Assembly (NCBI RefSeq): GCF_019218635.1
Contig: NZ_JAHUZB010000002.1
Span: forward strand, 186,001-250,000
Direction: 5' to 3'
Length of the DNA stretch: 64,000 nucleotides
From: Enterococcus alishanensis
GTDB lineage: Bacteria > Bacillota > Bacilli > Lactobacillales > Enterococcaceae
The translations under genes were made by a program, and so were the position numbers. The notes below the pieces were generated by a model. It searched no databases. It saw only the letters and a list, made by a program, of their open reading frames with translations, and was not told the origin of the DNA. This document shows, piece by piece, positions 39,152 through 50,713 of the stretch. Within the stretch, counting starts at the first letter, position 1; each line of letters begins with the position of its first letter.

Positions 39152-40069
39152 ATGGCAGTTTTATTAGGAGTTATTTCAGCTTTTTTCTTTTCGATAACTT
39201 TTGTTTTAAACCAAGTGATGTCTCTAGATGGCGGCGATTGGCTTTGGACTGCCGCACTCCGTTATTTAATTATGCTGCCATTTTTCTTTTTTATCGTAGC
39301 AAGAAAAAGACATCAGCTTCGAAAAGTCTTTAATGAGATCAAACGCTCACCTTTACGCTGGATTTTATGGAGTCAAGTTGGTTTTGGTTTGTTTTATGTT
39401 CCGCTGACTTTTGCGTCCACCTTGGCACCTGGCTGGTTAGTGGCGAGTACCTGGCAGATTACAATTATTGCTGGTAGTATCTTGGCACCGTTCTTAGCAA
39501 AAACGAATCAAGCAAAAATAGACAGTCGCATGACAACCTTTGATTTGTTTTGTTTTGCAGTTATTTTATTTGGAATAGTATTGGTGGAATCCAGTCATTT
39601 TTCTGCTAGTTCTTGGCAAAATAGTTTACTAGCTTTTTTTGTTGTTTTAGTCGCAGCTTTTGCTTATCCATTAGGCAATCGAAAAGTTATGTTGTTAAAT
39701 GTGGAAGGGAGCAATTTAACAACGATGGAAAGAATTTTAGCGATGCTTATTTGTAGTTTGCCAACTTGGCTTATTTGCAGCGTTATCGCGTTCGTACGTA
39801 GTGGCTTGCCGAGTCAAAGCCAGGTAACGGCAAGTTTTATTGTAGCACTTTCATCAGGAGTGATTGCTACTTATTTGTTTTTCCGAGGTACCCAAATGGT
39901 GCATGATAATTTGCGATTACTTGCCACGACAGAAGCAACGCAGTCATTAGAAGTAGTTTTTTCCGTTTTATTAGGAATTATTATTTTAGGAGATCCATTA
40001 CCAAATATTGTGACTTTTTTTGGTCTCGCATGTATTGTTGCTGGGATGAGTATAAAAGTAATGCGTTGA
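39152..40069 (+). CDS. DMT superfamily (multidrug resistance efflux type) transporter
   Basis: The 305-residue integral membrane protein has about ten segments: MAVLLGVISAFFFSITFVLNQVMSLDGGDWLWTAALRYLIMLPFFFFIVA at the start and a second, similar half ending TTEATQSLEVVFSVLLGIIILGDPLPNIVTFFGLACIVAGMSI. The two-repeat layout fits the drug/metabolite transporter superfamily. I chose the ATG at 39152, which has GGGAGTGAG upstream and lies downstream of the promoter. Substrate is unknown. The gene is monocistronic between two terminators. Confidence 0.85.
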   Translation: MAVLLGVISAFFFSITFVLNQVMSLDGGDWLWTAALRYLIMLPFFFFIVARKRHQLRKVFNEIKRSPLRWILWSQVGFGLFYVPLTFASTLAPGWLVASTWQITIIAGSILAPFLAKTNQAKIDSRMTTFDLFCFAVILFGIVLVESSHFSASSWQNSLLAFFVVLVAAFAYPLGNRKVMLLNVEGSNLTTMERILAMLICSLPTWLICSVIAFVRSGLPSQSQVTASFIVALSSGVIATYLFFRGTQMVHDNLRLLATTEATQSLEVVFSVLLGIIILGDPLPNIVTFFGLACIVAGMSIKVMR

Positions 40070-40097
40070 AACATCCATCTATTTGGATGTTTTTTTA
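40069..40097 (+). terminator. Terminator after the DMT transporter gene
   Basis: AAACATCCA (40069-40077) pairs with TGGATGTTT (40084-40092), then T. Confidence 0.8.
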
Positions 40098-40149
40098 TTT
40101 AATGATTCATGTTAAACTTTGTTAGCAGATTCAACAAGGAGACCGAGAA

Positions 40150-41316
40150 ATGAACCAAATGAACCGAGCAACGTCTGCCTATATTCATATCCCTTTTTGT
40201 CAACATCTATGTTATTACTGTGACTTTAATAAAGTTTTTATTGAGGGGCAACCGGTAGATGAATATATTGCAGCTGTCTTAAATGAAACAAAATTACAGT
40301 TAATCGAATATCCAGTGGAAAATGTTCCCACCATTTATGTTGGTGGAGGTACACCAACATCTCTTTCAGCCAATCAATTAGAGGTTTTATTGAAAGGCTT
40401 AAGGGAAATTCTGCCCTATAGTGAAGGTGAATTTACGGTTGAAGCAAATCCGGGAGATTTAACCGAAGAAAAACTTCAAGTTTTTAAGAATAATGGTGTG
40501 AATCGTGTATCAATGGGTGTTCAGACTTTTGATAATCATTTATTAAGAAAAATTGGGCGAAAACATACCGCTGAAGATGTCTATGATTCAATCAAATTGC
40601 TGGATAAAATGGACTTTAATAATATCACGATTGATTTAATCTACGCTCTGCCGGGACAAACATTAGAAAGTTTTCGTGAGACGATTCAGCAAGCTTTGGC
40701 TTTAGATTTGCCGCATTATGCGTTGTATTCTTTAATTTTGGAAAATAAAACAATGTTTATGAATTGGATTCGTAAAGGAAAAATGATTTTACCGGAGCAA
40801 GATATCGAAGCGCAAATGTATTTAGAAGTGATGGAAGCATTGGAAAAAGCCGGCAAAAAACAATATGAAATCAGTAATTTCGCTCAACCCGGCTATGAAA
40901 GTCAACACAATATGGTTTACTGGAACAATCAAAATTATTTTGGAATTGGTGCGGGAGCTAGTGGGTATTTAGGAGATAAACGCTATAAAAATAGTGGACC
41001 GATTCAACATTATTTACAGCCTCTAAAAGAGGATCAATTACCGATTATTGAAGAAGAATTTTTGACTGTTAAAAGCCAAATAGAAGAGGAACTATTTTTA
41101 GGTTTACGAAAAAAAGAAGGCGTGTCTAAAGAAAAATTTAAAGAACGCTTTGGTAGAAGAATTGAAGATATTTATTCACTAGTCATTGAAGAATTAGTCA
41201 ATGAAAAATTGCTTCAAATCAGTGATCAACGAATCTTTTTAACTCAGGCAGGTATGTTTAAAGGCAATGAAGTCTTTGAAAAATTTTTAATTGATGATGC
41301 GATTAGCACTCTTTAA
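40150..41316 (+). CDS. hemW: Radical SAM heme chaperone HemW
   Basis: The 388-residue radical SAM protein has its [4Fe-4S] motif at FCQHLCYYCDF (Cys17, Cys21, Cys24), YVGGGTPTSL, VSMGVQTFD and NITIDLIYALPGQTLE. It also has the HNMVYWNNQNYFGIGAGASG segment that separates HemW from true coproporphyrinogen III oxidase (HemN). HemW family members hand heme to apoproteins. AAGGAGA precedes the ATG. The last codons and the stop lie within the first CIRCE element, just ahead of hrcA, an order common in Firmicutes. Confidence 0.93.
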   Translation: MNQMNRATSAYIHIPFCQHLCYYCDFNKVFIEGQPVDEYIAAVLNETKLQLIEYPVENVPTIYVGGGTPTSLSANQLEVLLKGLREILPYSEGEFTVEANPGDLTEEKLQVFKNNGVNRVSMGVQTFDNHLLRKIGRKHTAEDVYDSIKLLDKMDFNNITIDLIYALPGQTLESFRETIQQALALDLPHYALYSLILENKTMFMNWIRKGKMILPEQDIEAQMYLEVMEALEKAGKKQYEISNFAQPGYESQHNMVYWNNQNYFGIGAGASGYLGDKRYKNSGPIQHYLQPLKEDQLPIIEEEFLTVKSQIEEELFLGLRKKEGVSKEKFKERFGRRIEDIYSLVIEELVNEKLLQISDQRIFLTQAGMFKGNEVFEKFLIDDAISTL

Positions 41317-41336
41317 TAGAGAGTGCTAATTTTTTT
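41303..41336 (+). promoter_or_regulatory. CIRCE element 1 (HrcA operator), overlapping the hemW stop and followed by a T run
   Basis: TTAGCACTC (41303-41311), 9 bases, GAGTGCTAA (41321-41329) matches the CIRCE consensus perfectly. The hemW stop codon is in its spacer. TTTTTTT follows at once, so the RNA form is also a plausible intrinsic terminator for hemW. Confidence 0.95.
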
Positions 41337-41346
41337 GTCTTTTCTC

Positions 41347-41374
41347 TTGACTTAATCTACAATTATGGTATATT
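41347..41374 (+). promoter_or_regulatory. Promoter of the hrcA-grpE-dnaK operon
   Basis: TTGACT (41347-41352), 16 bases, TATATT (41369-41374). An overlapping alternative is TTAATC (41352-41357), 17 bases, TATAAT (41375-41380). Either places the start at the edge of CIRCE element 2. Confidence 0.75.
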
Positions 41375-41384
41375 TATAATCGAG

Positions 41385-41411
41385 TTAGCACTTAAAGATA
41401 AAGAGTGCCAA
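41385..41411 (+). promoter_or_regulatory. CIRCE element 2 (HrcA operator)
   Basis: TTAGCACTT (41385-41393), 9 bases, GAGTGCCAA (41403-41411) is CIRCE with two substitutions. It lies at the expected transcription start, so HrcA bound here would block initiation. Confidence 0.92.
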
Positions 41412-41426
41412 CCAGAGGGTGAGCAT

Positions 41427-42464
41427 ATGTTAACGGAAAGGCAAAATTTAATTCTCCGCTTGATCATCCAAGACTTTACTGAAACTGGTCAGCCAGTTGG
41501 TTCGAAAAGGTTGATGGAAGAAGGCGTACAAGCAAGCTCGGCAACAATTCGCAATGATATGAAAGTATTGGAAGAAAATGGCTTAATTGAAAAGACTCAT
41601 TCATCTTCCGGACGAGTACCTTCGAAAAAAGGTTATCGTTATTACATTGATCATTTATTGACGCCAGCTAAGGTGAATAAGCAAGAAGTAGAGCAAATTC
41701 GTTCTTCCTTAAAAAAAGACATTCATGAGATTGATGATATTATTTCACAATCAGCCAAAATTTTATCAGAAGTTACTAGTTATACAGCATTTTCTTTAGG
41801 ACCTGAGATGAAGGACCGGACGTTGACAGGGTTTAGAATTGTTCCTTTGAATGACCGTCAGATTTTAGCAATTATCGTGACAGACAAGGGAAATGTAGAA
41901 AGCCAAGTCTTTAGAATTCCTGAGAATGTAGCAAGCAGTGACTTAGAAAAAATGGTGAAGATCATTAATGACCGTCTAGTCGGTCAACCGCTCTTAACAG
42001 TCTATCAGAAGTTAAGAACGGAAATTCCGATGATTTTACATCGTTATTTTCAAACAACTGATGGTATTGGCCGATTGTTCGATATCATTTTAAATGAAGC
42101 TTTTGAGGAAAAAGTTTTTGTCAGTGGTCGGATGAATATTTTGAACGCAAATCCTGACGATTTATCTCAGTTCAAATCAATGTATTCATTGATGCAAGAT
42201 TCCGATGAATTGACAAAATTACTTTTACCAACTGATCAAGAGATTCATGTTCGCATGGGTGCTGAATTGGGAGATCGCATGTTTGATAATTTGACAATGG
42301 TGCAAGCCAACTATCAAATTATTGGTCATGGTCGCGGCACAATTGCTTTATTGGGACCGACTTCAATGCCTTATTCGAAAATATTTGGTTTATTAGATGT
42401 TTTTCGTTACGAACTGACAGCAATACTGGATGATTATTATCGTTCCCTTGATTTGAATCACTAA
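41427..42464 (+). CDS. hrcA: Heat-inducible transcription repressor HrcA
   Basis: HrcA binds CIRCE and represses class I heat-shock genes; it needs GroEL for activity. The 345-residue protein starts with a winged helix: [73 protein letters not shown]. The C-terminal dimer/GAF-like part contains [29 protein letters not shown]. It is the first gene of hrcA-grpE-dnaK, directly behind two CIRCE copies, so it is autoregulated. Confidence 0.97.
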   Translation: MLTERQNLILRLIIQDFTETGQPVGSKRLMEEGVQASSATIRNDMKVLEENGLIEKTHSSSGRVPSKKGYRYYIDHLLTPAKVNKQEVEQIRSSLKKDIHEIDDIISQSAKILSEVTSYTAFSLGPEMKDRTLTGFRIVPLNDRQILAIIVTDKGNVESQVFRIPENVASSDLEKMVKIINDRLVGQPLLTVYQKLRTEIPMILHRYFQTTDGIGRLFDIILNEAFEEKVFVSGRMNILNANPDDLSQFKSMYSLMQDSDELTKLLLPTDQEIHVRMGAELGDRMFDNLTMVQANYQIIGHGRGTIALLGPTSMPYSKIFGLLDVFRYELTAILDDYYRSLDLNH

Positions 42465-42490
42465 AATATTCCTCAGAAAGGAAGAGCAAA

Positions 42491-43027
42491 GTGGCAGAAA
42501 AAAACAAACACGATGATGCGGAATTGAATGAAGAAATGGATCAGGAAATTGAGACAACAATTGAAGAAAACGAAATTTCTGAGTTTGATCAATTAACCGC
42601 AGAGTTTAATGAGATGGAAGATAAGTTTTTGCGGGCACGAGCAGAAATTGCTAATATGCAAAACCGCAACAAAAATGAGCGAGAACAATTAGTTAAGTAT
42701 CGTTCACAAGATTTAGCTAAAAAAATTCTACCTGTGATTGACAACCTTGAACGTGCATTAGCTACTGAAGTAAATGATGATCAAGGTGCTAGCCTTAAAA
42801 AAGGTGTGGAAATGGTGTTAGAAAGTCTGACTGTAGCTTTGAAAGAAGAAGGAATTACAGAAATTCCAGCAGTTGATGTTGTATTTGATCCAAATCTGCA
42901 TCAAGCAGTGCAAACAATTCCTGCAACTGATGATGTTCCTACAGATTCAATTGTGGAAGTATTGCAAAAGGGCTATCAATTACATGATCGCGTGTTACGC
43001 CCAGCGATGGTTATTGTCGCACAATAA
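42491..43027 (+). CDS. grpE: Nucleotide exchange factor GrpE
   Basis: GrpE releases ADP from DnaK. The 178-residue protein has an acidic disordered N-terminus (about 1-40), then the long coiled coil [58 protein letters not shown]. The beta-wing carries the signature [17 protein letters not shown]...[22 protein letters not shown]. It starts with GTG at 42491, preceded by AAAGGAAG. dnaK follows 48 bases downstream. Confidence 0.97.
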   Translation: MAEKNKHDDAELNEEMDQEIETTIEENEISEFDQLTAEFNEMEDKFLRARAEIANMQNRNKNEREQLVKYRSQDLAKKILPVIDNLERALATEVNDDQGASLKKGVEMVLESLTVALKEEGITEIPAVDVVFDPNLHQAVQTIPATDDVPTDSIVEVLQKGYQLHDRVLRPAMVIVAQ

Positions 43028-43060
43028 AAAAATTCACTGATTCGTCAGCTTAAAAAATAA

Positions 43061-44911
<1,851 letters not shown>

Positions 44912-44931
44912 GCTTAAGAATAATTAGATAG

Positions 44932-44978
44932 CGAGACTGAAGCAAAAAACATTTTGGTTTTTGTCTCAGTCTCGTTTC
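44932..44978 (+). terminator. Terminator after dnaK
   Basis: CGAGACTGA (44932-44940) pairs with TCAGTCTCG (44966-44974), with a further A-run/T-run pairing inside; the 3' T tract is short (TTTCTG). Confidence 0.65.
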
Positions 44979-45018
44979 TGATTTAGCTGGTATTCATCTA
45001 TCGTTAATGGAAACATTG

Positions 45019-45027
45019 TGATACAAT
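45019..45027 (+). promoter_or_regulatory. Extended -10 promoter of dnaJ
   Basis: TGA-TACAAT at 45019-45027 with a weak -35; no CIRCE copy is seen here, so dnaJ may be partly independent of HrcA. Confidence 0.5.
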
Positions 45028-45058
45028 ACTAGCGATTCTATTTTATGGAGGAAAACAA

Positions 45059-46231
45059 ATGGCTGAAAAAAGGGATTATTATGAACTCCTTGGGGTACAA
45101 AAAGGAGCTTCAGATGATGAGATAAAAAAAGCTTATCGGAAGCTTTCAAAAAAATACCATCCAGATATTAATAAAGAAGCCGATGCAGAAGAAAAATTCA
45201 AAGAAATTTCCGAAGCCTATGAAATTTTAAGCGATCCTCAAAAACGAGCAGCCTATGATCAATATGGTCACGCGGGAACCGATCCAAACTTTGGCGGTGG
45301 AGCTGGTGGCTTTGGCGGATTTGGTGGCGCCGGAGGATTTGGCGGCGGCGGAGCTGGTTTTGGCTTTGAAGATATCTTTGAATCATTTTTTGGAGGAGCT
45401 GGTGGCGGACGTCAAGCGGATCCTACTGCACCAAGGCAAGGTGCTGACTTACAATATTCAGTTACCTTGGAATTTGAAGAAGCAATTTTTGGTGCTGAAA
45501 AAGATGTTAAATATAACCGTGAGGAAACATGTCATACTTGTCACGGTAATGGAGCAAAACCAGGAACACAACCGGAAGTTTGTCATAAATGTCATGGTGC
45601 CGGAACAATTAATGTTGAACATCAAACTCCTTTAGGACGAGTTGTTAGTCGTCAAACATGTGATGTCTGCCATGGGACAGGTAAAGAAATCAAAGATCCT
45701 TGTCCAACATGTCATGGTTCAGGACATGAAAAACGTCCACACACTGTAAAAGTAAATGTGCCTGCAGGTGTAGAAGATGGTCAACAAATGCGTTTAGCTG
45801 AACAAGGTGAAGCGGGTACAAATGGAGGACCTTATGGCGATTTATATGTGGTTTTCCAAGTAAAACAAAGTGATATATTTGATCGTGAAGGACCAGAAAT
45901 TTATTACACATTACCATTGAGCTTTGTTCAAGCAGCTTTAGGTGATGAAATTGCGATACCAACAGTTCATGGTGACGTTAAATTAAAAATTCCTGCTGGA
46001 ACACAAACAGGACAAAAATTCCGCTTACGTGGTAAAGGTGCACCACGTTTGAGAGGAAATGTAAATGGCGATCAACAAGTAACAGTAAAAATTGTCACTC
46101 CTAAGAATTTAAATGACCAACAAAGAGAAGCTTTAAGAACTTTCGCTGAAGCAGGTGGGCAAACCGTTTCTGAGCAAAAAGAAGAAGGTTTTTTCAATAA
46201 GGTCAAAGATGCATTCGGTGGAAAAAAATAA
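45059..46231 (+). CDS. dnaJ: Chaperone protein DnaJ (Hsp40, type I)
   Basis: DnaJ delivers substrates to DnaK and stimulates its ATPase. The 390-residue protein has a J domain with HPD (His34-Asp36), a Gly/Phe-rich linker (about 75-115), and four CxxCxGxG zinc-finger repeats ([32 protein letters not shown]). Two beta-sandwich substrate domains follow. The gene has its own ATGGAGG site and likely its own promoter. It closes the heat-shock block with a terminator. Confidence 0.98.
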   Translation: MAEKRDYYELLGVQKGASDDEIKKAYRKLSKKYHPDINKEADAEEKFKEISEAYEILSDPQKRAAYDQYGHAGTDPNFGGGAGGFGGFGGAGGFGGGGAGFGFEDIFESFFGGAGGGRQADPTAPRQGADLQYSVTLEFEEAIFGAEKDVKYNREETCHTCHGNGAKPGTQPEVCHKCHGAGTINVEHQTPLGRVVSRQTCDVCHGTGKEIKDPCPTCHGSGHEKRPHTVKVNVPAGVEDGQQMRLAEQGEAGTNGGPYGDLYVVFQVKQSDIFDREGPEIYYTLPLSFVQAALGDEIAIPTVHGDVKLKIPAGTQTGQKFRLRGKGAPRLRGNVNGDQQVTVKIVTPKNLNDQQREALRTFAEAGGQTVSEQKEEGFFNKVKDAFGGKK

Positions 46232-46236
46232 AGTTT

Positions 46237-46272
46237 AGAACAATCGAGGATAAAACTTCGGTTGTTCTTTTT
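46237..46272 (+). terminator. Terminator after dnaJ
   Basis: AGAACAATCGA (46237-46247) pairs with TCGGTTGTTCT (46258-46268), one G-U pair, then T. Confidence 0.8.
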
Positions 46273-46304
46273 ATTAATCAAATACAGACCCAGAAGTCCT
46301 CTTT

Positions 46305-46313
46305 TGTTATAAT
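46305..46313 (+). promoter_or_regulatory. Extended -10 promoter before the pRiA4b ORF3-like gene
   Basis: TGT-TATAAT at 46305-46313, 20 bases ahead of the ATG; the -35 is not convincing. Confidence 0.5.
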
Positions 46314-46333
46314 TAAATATAAGGAGGGGTCTT

Positions 46334-47368
46334 ATGGGACAAATTGAAGAATTATTTAATCGATTAGCAGAAGATTTTTATCATTATTTATTTGTAGGTA
46401 GTATGGATGATGCTGATTCACTTTTAGATACGATTGATTTTTTCTTAGATCGCGTAGATAAACAAAAGTTTAGCTATAAATTAGTGGATTCTAAGACTAT
46501 TCTGCAAGTTTATACTGTGGACATTCCTAAAGATTTCCCCGTTTTTTTTGGTGAAGGCTTATTGATTCATCAAGCGTTGATGGACCTATATTTTGAGTTA
46601 AGACAAGTTGATTTAATTTCTAATGAGGATTTTAAAAAAATACAGACACTATTACAAGAAAACAAAAACTTATTTTTTTACCGATTGATTGATTCAAGCT
46701 TTTGGGGAGCAGATAAGCGAAAATTGTTGGTTGAAATGACTGATAATGAAATTATTGATTTTGCTCATGTTACTAAAACGATGTTAAATGAAATTAATTA
46801 TGATAAACCACATACGAAAAGTAATGTCATTCCTTTTCCTAATATGGAGATCGATTTTTTTGAGCCGTTTGAAGATGATGACGGCATGCTAAAGGGATTT
46901 CAGCTACGAGTTGATATTGTTGGTGAAAAGCCACCTGTTTGGCGGAGATTATTAGTTCTGGAAGAAATTAATTATCGGCAATTAAGTGATATTATGCAAA
47001 TGATTTTTCAAATAGATCGTAAAGGGAAGTATTCATTTAAAGCTTTGCAAGGGCAAATTCAAGGAGTCGAAGAGCTAACTGAAACTTATTTGAAGAGTCA
47101 TCTAGTTAATGTTGAAGATCAGTTAGTTACAAGTTTTATGGGAAAAAATAAGGAACCTTTTCGCTATTATTACTCTTCTTTGGGAAATGAATTAGTTTTA
47201 AAAGTGAAAGTAGAAGATTTACTTGGTTTCGAAGATTTCTTTCGGGAAGTTCAACCGATTTGTGCTAAGCTGGTCGGTGAAAATCCTTACGTTAGTCAGC
47301 AAAAATTACCTCAACTAGAAGAAATCAATCGAAAACTATCTGTCTATTGGCATAAAGAAATGACATAA
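46334..47368 (+). CDS. Protein with C-terminal plasmid pRiA4b ORF-3-like domain
   Basis: The 344-residue soluble protein is in two parts. Residues 1 to about 165 are helical and acidic (MGQIEELFNRLAEDFYHYLFVGSMDDADSLLDTIDFFLDRVD) and not recognised. From about 190 the chain reads FQLRVDIVGEKPPVWRRLLVLEEINYRQLSDIMQMIFQ, the start of the pRiA4b ORF-3-like domain (IS1096 TnpR-like passenger family), whose role is unknown. AAGGAGG precedes the ATG. It is monocistronic between dnaJ and the convergent mprF. Despite the domain's name there is no transposon structure around it. Confidence 0.75.
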   Translation: MGQIEELFNRLAEDFYHYLFVGSMDDADSLLDTIDFFLDRVDKQKFSYKLVDSKTILQVYTVDIPKDFPVFFGEGLLIHQALMDLYFELRQVDLISNEDFKKIQTLLQENKNLFFYRLIDSSFWGADKRKLLVEMTDNEIIDFAHVTKTMLNEINYDKPHTKSNVIPFPNMEIDFFEPFEDDDGMLKGFQLRVDIVGEKPPVWRRLLVLEEINYRQLSDIMQMIFQIDRKGKYSFKALQGQIQGVEELTETYLKSHLVNVEDQLVTSFMGKNKEPFRYYYSSLGNELVLKVKVEDLLGFEDFFREVQPICAKLVGENPYVSQQKLPQLEEINRKLSVYWHKEMT

Positions 47369-47407
47369 AAATGACGCAGTAAGTTTTAAAACTTATTGCG
47401 CCATTTT
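47368..47407. terminator. Convergent terminator overlapping the mprF stop codon
   Basis: AAAATG (47368-47373) and CGCAGTAAGTTTT (47375-47387) pair with AAAACTTATTGCG (47388-47400) and CATTTT (47402-47407). This makes an almost perfect 20-bp inverted repeat with T-rich flanks on both strands. Confidence 0.75.
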
Positions 47408-49962
47408 CTTTTATTTGAATGTGCATCATTTAAAACAGGTGCATTGTCAGTAATCAATAGGGCAGCCATAACATAGCCGATCCAGCTATCTCGTGGATAA
47501 AGAACATAAGCCGCAGACCACTTGGTAGCATATTTATCTTTGTATTCTTTTAAGCCGCCAAAAGAATAAAAACGAGAACCAAAATTATAGACTAGGTAGG
47601 CAATTCGTTCTTGAGTAAAACTTTTTCGAGAAGTGCCCACATTAGCTAAAGGAGCCATTCCCAAATCAAAATATTGGATACCTTGTTCTTGAAAATATTG
47701 GAACAAATTAATAAATAGAAAGTCCATTGTTCCCCCAGGAGCTTTTGTCGGACTATGCCGCATAAGGTCAATGGTTGCTAGTTGGTTATCTGTATAGGTT
47801 GGCATAAAATTAGCAAATGCAACAATCTCTTGATTTTCATTTCTGATTACCCCAATTGGTGCACGTTGTAAATAATCTTCTGAGAAAAAGCCGAGAGAAT
47901 AGCCTTTTTCTTTACGACCATTTAACCACTCATCAGAGATATCCTTTAATTGTTGGATTATTTCTTTTGAAAATGGTGGTTGAATGACTTCAAAGATAAA
48001 GCCTTGTTTTACTATTTTGTTGAAACTGGCTCTTTGACCCTTCATTTTTTTTCCGCTTAGAGTAAAGTCTGGTAAGTAAACATGGGCTTTTTCGCCAAAC
48101 TTGATAAAATCATACCCAACTTCATGTAACAACATCACCATGTCTTCGCTATTTTCATAAAAAACAGGTTGATAATTGAAACGATCAGCAATTTCAATAA
48201 ATTCTTCGGTCGCTTTTTCAAAGTCGTCCTTTTTACCTGAAGGATCTCCCATGACTAAAAGCTTATTGTTAAAGCACGACATTTGGAAAAAGACAGTATC
48301 TTCTTCGCCATTATTGTAAATATAGACCTGTTTATCCTTTAAAAAGACCAATTGACTATCAGCATTTCCACCATAATTTGCTAAAATAGTCTCAATCTTT
48401 TGTGCATCTAAGTCTTCGCCAATCTTCACTTTTTTCCCTTTTAAATAGCGCACAAAGAATAATACAATCAGTGATACGACTAAGATGGCAATAAAGCCAA
48501 CTCCCCAAATCCTTTCACTAGGAAATAAGAAAAATTCTGGCAAATGGTGGCGATGATGGATGTGAGGACTATTATAAACGCCAATAACAATATACAAAAT
48601 AGCTAATCCACCAAAGATAAGTCCATCAATTGTTAGCCATTCCCAACTATAAACCAATTGCTCTCGATACAATTCGTTTTTAGAGAAAATAACGAAAAAT
48701 AGTAAAAACAAAAGAAAAATCCCTGTTGACAATTGGAAGCCAGCAAAAAATGCATAGATGAAAGTCAAAAGAATTAAAAGAATTGTTGGCCAATAAGCTC
48801 GTTTGACTCTGGCTTGAATGCCACGACCAGCAATAATTAATAAATAACCTAGCAATATTGCTGGAAAAACAACGATGACTCTTGATTGAATCGGGTTAAG
48901 ATGATTAAACCAGCTAAACCTGAAAAAGAATTCTGGAATTGTTGCTGATAAAACCATCATGATGCCAGTCAGATATAGGAGAAATACTTCAACTTTATGA
49001 AAGATTTCTTTCAATAAATTGATAGGAATGTCATTGTAGCGTTGATTAATTGTTGTATTGAAATTTTTAATAAAGAGAGTAACCCCAATAATAAATGGCA
49101 CAATATAATAAAAAAGTCTAAACAATAACAACCATGCGACAACAGTTTCACGATTAATATTTAGAGCGGATAAGCCAATAATCATCATTAAATCAAAACT
49201 ACCTAATTCGCCTGGAATCATTGAGGCAATCCCAATTACGGTAGCAGCGATGAATAATGGAATGACCTCACGAATTTCAAATGAGAGCCCCATTAATAAT
49301 CCAGTAGCAATAAAACTAATTAAAACAAAAGACCATTCTAAGACAGAAGTTAAGATTAATTGGAAACGATGACGGTGAGACAAGTCACCTAAGTATTCAC
49401 CTTTACCAAATAAGCTTAAGCAAAAAACAATCGGGAAGTATAAACCGCCGGCAATTAACCAAACCCAATACTGACTTAAATAACTATTTGATTCGTCAAA
49501 AAAAACTAGGAAAAAGGAAAGAAGGGCATATAATGAAAGCCCTGACATGGTAAAGATTAATATTTTGGATAAAGCTTGAACAACTTTTTTTCCAGTATTT
49601 TGTTTTCCATAAAATTCTGAGCGGAGGCCAGCACTGATAAAACCACCAAACCCAGCTAAATTATTCAAAGTATTCACTAGCCAGCTAGTTTCTAGGAGAT
49701 AAGTTTTTTTTGGTTTTTGACCTAAGAGTTGATTCAAAATAACGTCATAGCCTAACATTGGAAGAATTGCTATCAAACCTATTAAAGCCATTAATAAAAT
49801 ATTAATCGGCGGGATATTTGAAAAAATATCCTTTAATTGATGAAACGAAATAGTCTTAGCAATATTCGATAATTCGTAGAAAACAATCACTATTACAGAT
49901 ATTAAAAAGATTGTTTTTATTTTTTTGGCGTTTCGTTTAAACCAATCAATCAGTTTTTCCAT
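47386..49962 (-). CDS. mprF: Bifunctional aminoacyl-phosphatidylglycerol synthase/flippase MprF
   Basis: MprF attaches an amino acid (lysine, in enterococci also alanine or arginine) from aminoacyl-tRNA to phosphatidylglycerol and flips the product outward. This lowers surface charge and sensitivity to cationic peptides. The 858-residue protein has an N-terminal integral membrane region (about 14 segments, residues 10-510) and a C-terminal cytoplasmic synthase domain. The latter includes RASFNKIVKQGFIFEV, YSLGFFSEDYLQRAP, DLMRHSPTKAPGGTMDFLFINLF and YFDLGMAPLANVG. It starts two bases after the upstream hydrolase stop, so they form one operon. The hydrophilic tail ends NKRKWRNKF. Confidence 0.95.
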   Translation of the reverse strand: MEKLIDWFKRNAKKIKTIFLISVIVIVFYELSNIAKTISFHQLKDIFSNIPPINILLMALIGLIAILPMLGYDVILNQLLGQKPKKTYLLETSWLVNTLNNLAGFGGFISAGLRSEFYGKQNTGKKVVQALSKILIFTMSGLSLYALLSFFLVFFDESNSYLSQYWVWLIAGGLYFPIVFCLSLFGKGEYLGDLSHRHRFQLILTSVLEWSFVLISFIATGLLMGLSFEIREVIPLFIAATVIGIASMIPGELGSFDLMMIIGLSALNINRETVVAWLLLFRLFYYIVPFIIGVTLFIKNFNTTINQRYNDIPINLLKEIFHKVEVFLLYLTGIMMVLSATIPEFFFRFSWFNHLNPIQSRVIVVFPAILLGYLLIIAGRGIQARVKRAYWPTILLILLTFIYAFFAGFQLSTGIFLLFLLFFVIFSKNELYREQLVYSWEWLTIDGLIFGGLAILYIVIGVYNSPHIHHRHHLPEFFLFPSERIWGVGFIAILVVSLIVLFFVRYLKGKKVKIGEDLDAQKIETILANYGGNADSQLVFLKDKQVYIYNNGEEDTVFFQMSCFNNKLLVMGDPSGKKDDFEKATEEFIEIADRFNYQPVFYENSEDMVMLLHEVGYDFIKFGEKAHVYLPDFTLSGKKMKGQRASFNKIVKQGFIFEVIQPPFSKEIIQQLKDISDEWLNGRKEKGYSLGFFSEDYLQRAPIGVIRNENQEIVAFANFMPTYTDNQLATIDLMRHSPTKAPGGTMDFLFINLFQYFQEQGIQYFDLGMAPLANVGTSRKSFTQERIAYLVYNFGSRFYSFGGLKEYKDKYATKWSAAYVLYPRDSWIGYVMAALLITDNAPVLNDAHSNKRKWRNKF

Positions 49963-49963
49963 T

Positions 49964-50692
49964 TTAAGACCTCGTACTTTCTAGAAGAAAGCGTAATACT
50001 TCTTCATTAAATCGTTTTGGATTTCTTCTGGCAAACATGTGACCTTGACCTTTAACTAGTGCAAAGCTAGCATTGGGAATGGTACGGGCTAAATACATTG
50101 AGTGACTCGTTTTGATAACATCATGTTTTCCAACTATAACTAACGTTGGTGCCGTAATTTCTGCTAGATCTTGACTATTTAAACCAACATCATGAAACAG
50201 TAATTTCAAAATAGGTAAAAAATTCCGCATCCCTTTATCAAAGAAGGAACCTATCCAAACAATAGCATATTGTAAATAACTTGCTAGATGAGGCATCAAG
50301 CGAACACCGCTGACCAATGTGTTTCCCGCATTTAATACTAAATGGTCACAATGATCCGGATAAAGATGGGCAAAAACCATCGCTAAATTTGCACCATCAC
50401 TAAAGCCCAACAAGTCAGCTTTTTCAATTTTTTCTTGTTTCATAATTGCCAATAGATCATCTGCCATTAATTGAAAACTCGTTACTTTTTTTGTATTTGT
50501 TGACCGTCCATGGCCACGACTATCAACCACAAATACAGTGAAGTACTGACTAAAATTTTCTAATTGTTTTGAGAAATATTTCCCACTCCCACCATTTCCA
50601 TGAAGTAAGAACAAGGCACTACCACTACCATATTTTTCGTAATATATTTCTGAACCGTCTGCTACAACCACTGTTTTATTTTCCACTTTCAC
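49964..50692 (-). CDS. Alpha/beta hydrolase, co-transcribed with mprF
   Basis: The 242-residue alpha/beta-hydrolase has LFLLHGNGGSGKYF (oxyanion loop), VDSRGHGRS, a nucleophile elbow GFSDGANLA in which Ser is followed by Asp, and a late acid/His pair in VIVGKHDVIK and KGQGHMFARR. I chose the GTG at 50692 with AGGTGA upstream because longer frames would run through the promoter. It lies directly ahead of mprF. An acyl or aminoacyl-lipid hydrolase role, opposing MprF, is a possibility suggested only by position; the substrate is unknown. Confidence 0.82.
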   Translation of the reverse strand: MKVENKTVVVADGSEIYYEKYGSGSALFLLHGNGGSGKYFSKQLENFSQYFTVFVVDSRGHGRSTNTKKVTSFQLMADDLLAIMKQEKIEKADLLGFSDGANLAMVFAHLYPDHCDHLVLNAGNTLVSGVRLMPHLASYLQYAIVWIGSFFDKGMRNFLPILKLLFHDVGLNSQDLAEITAPTLVIVGKHDVIKTSHSMYLARTIPNASFALVKGQGHMFARRNPKRFNEEVLRFLLESTRS

Positions 50693-50713
50693 ATCATCAC
50701 CTACTATTACATT

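Noticed and set aside
46334-47368. Possible insertion element because of the pRiA4b ORF3-like domain
   Set aside because: No terminal inverted repeats, target duplication or transposase are visible, and the gene has ordinary promoter and terminator signals.
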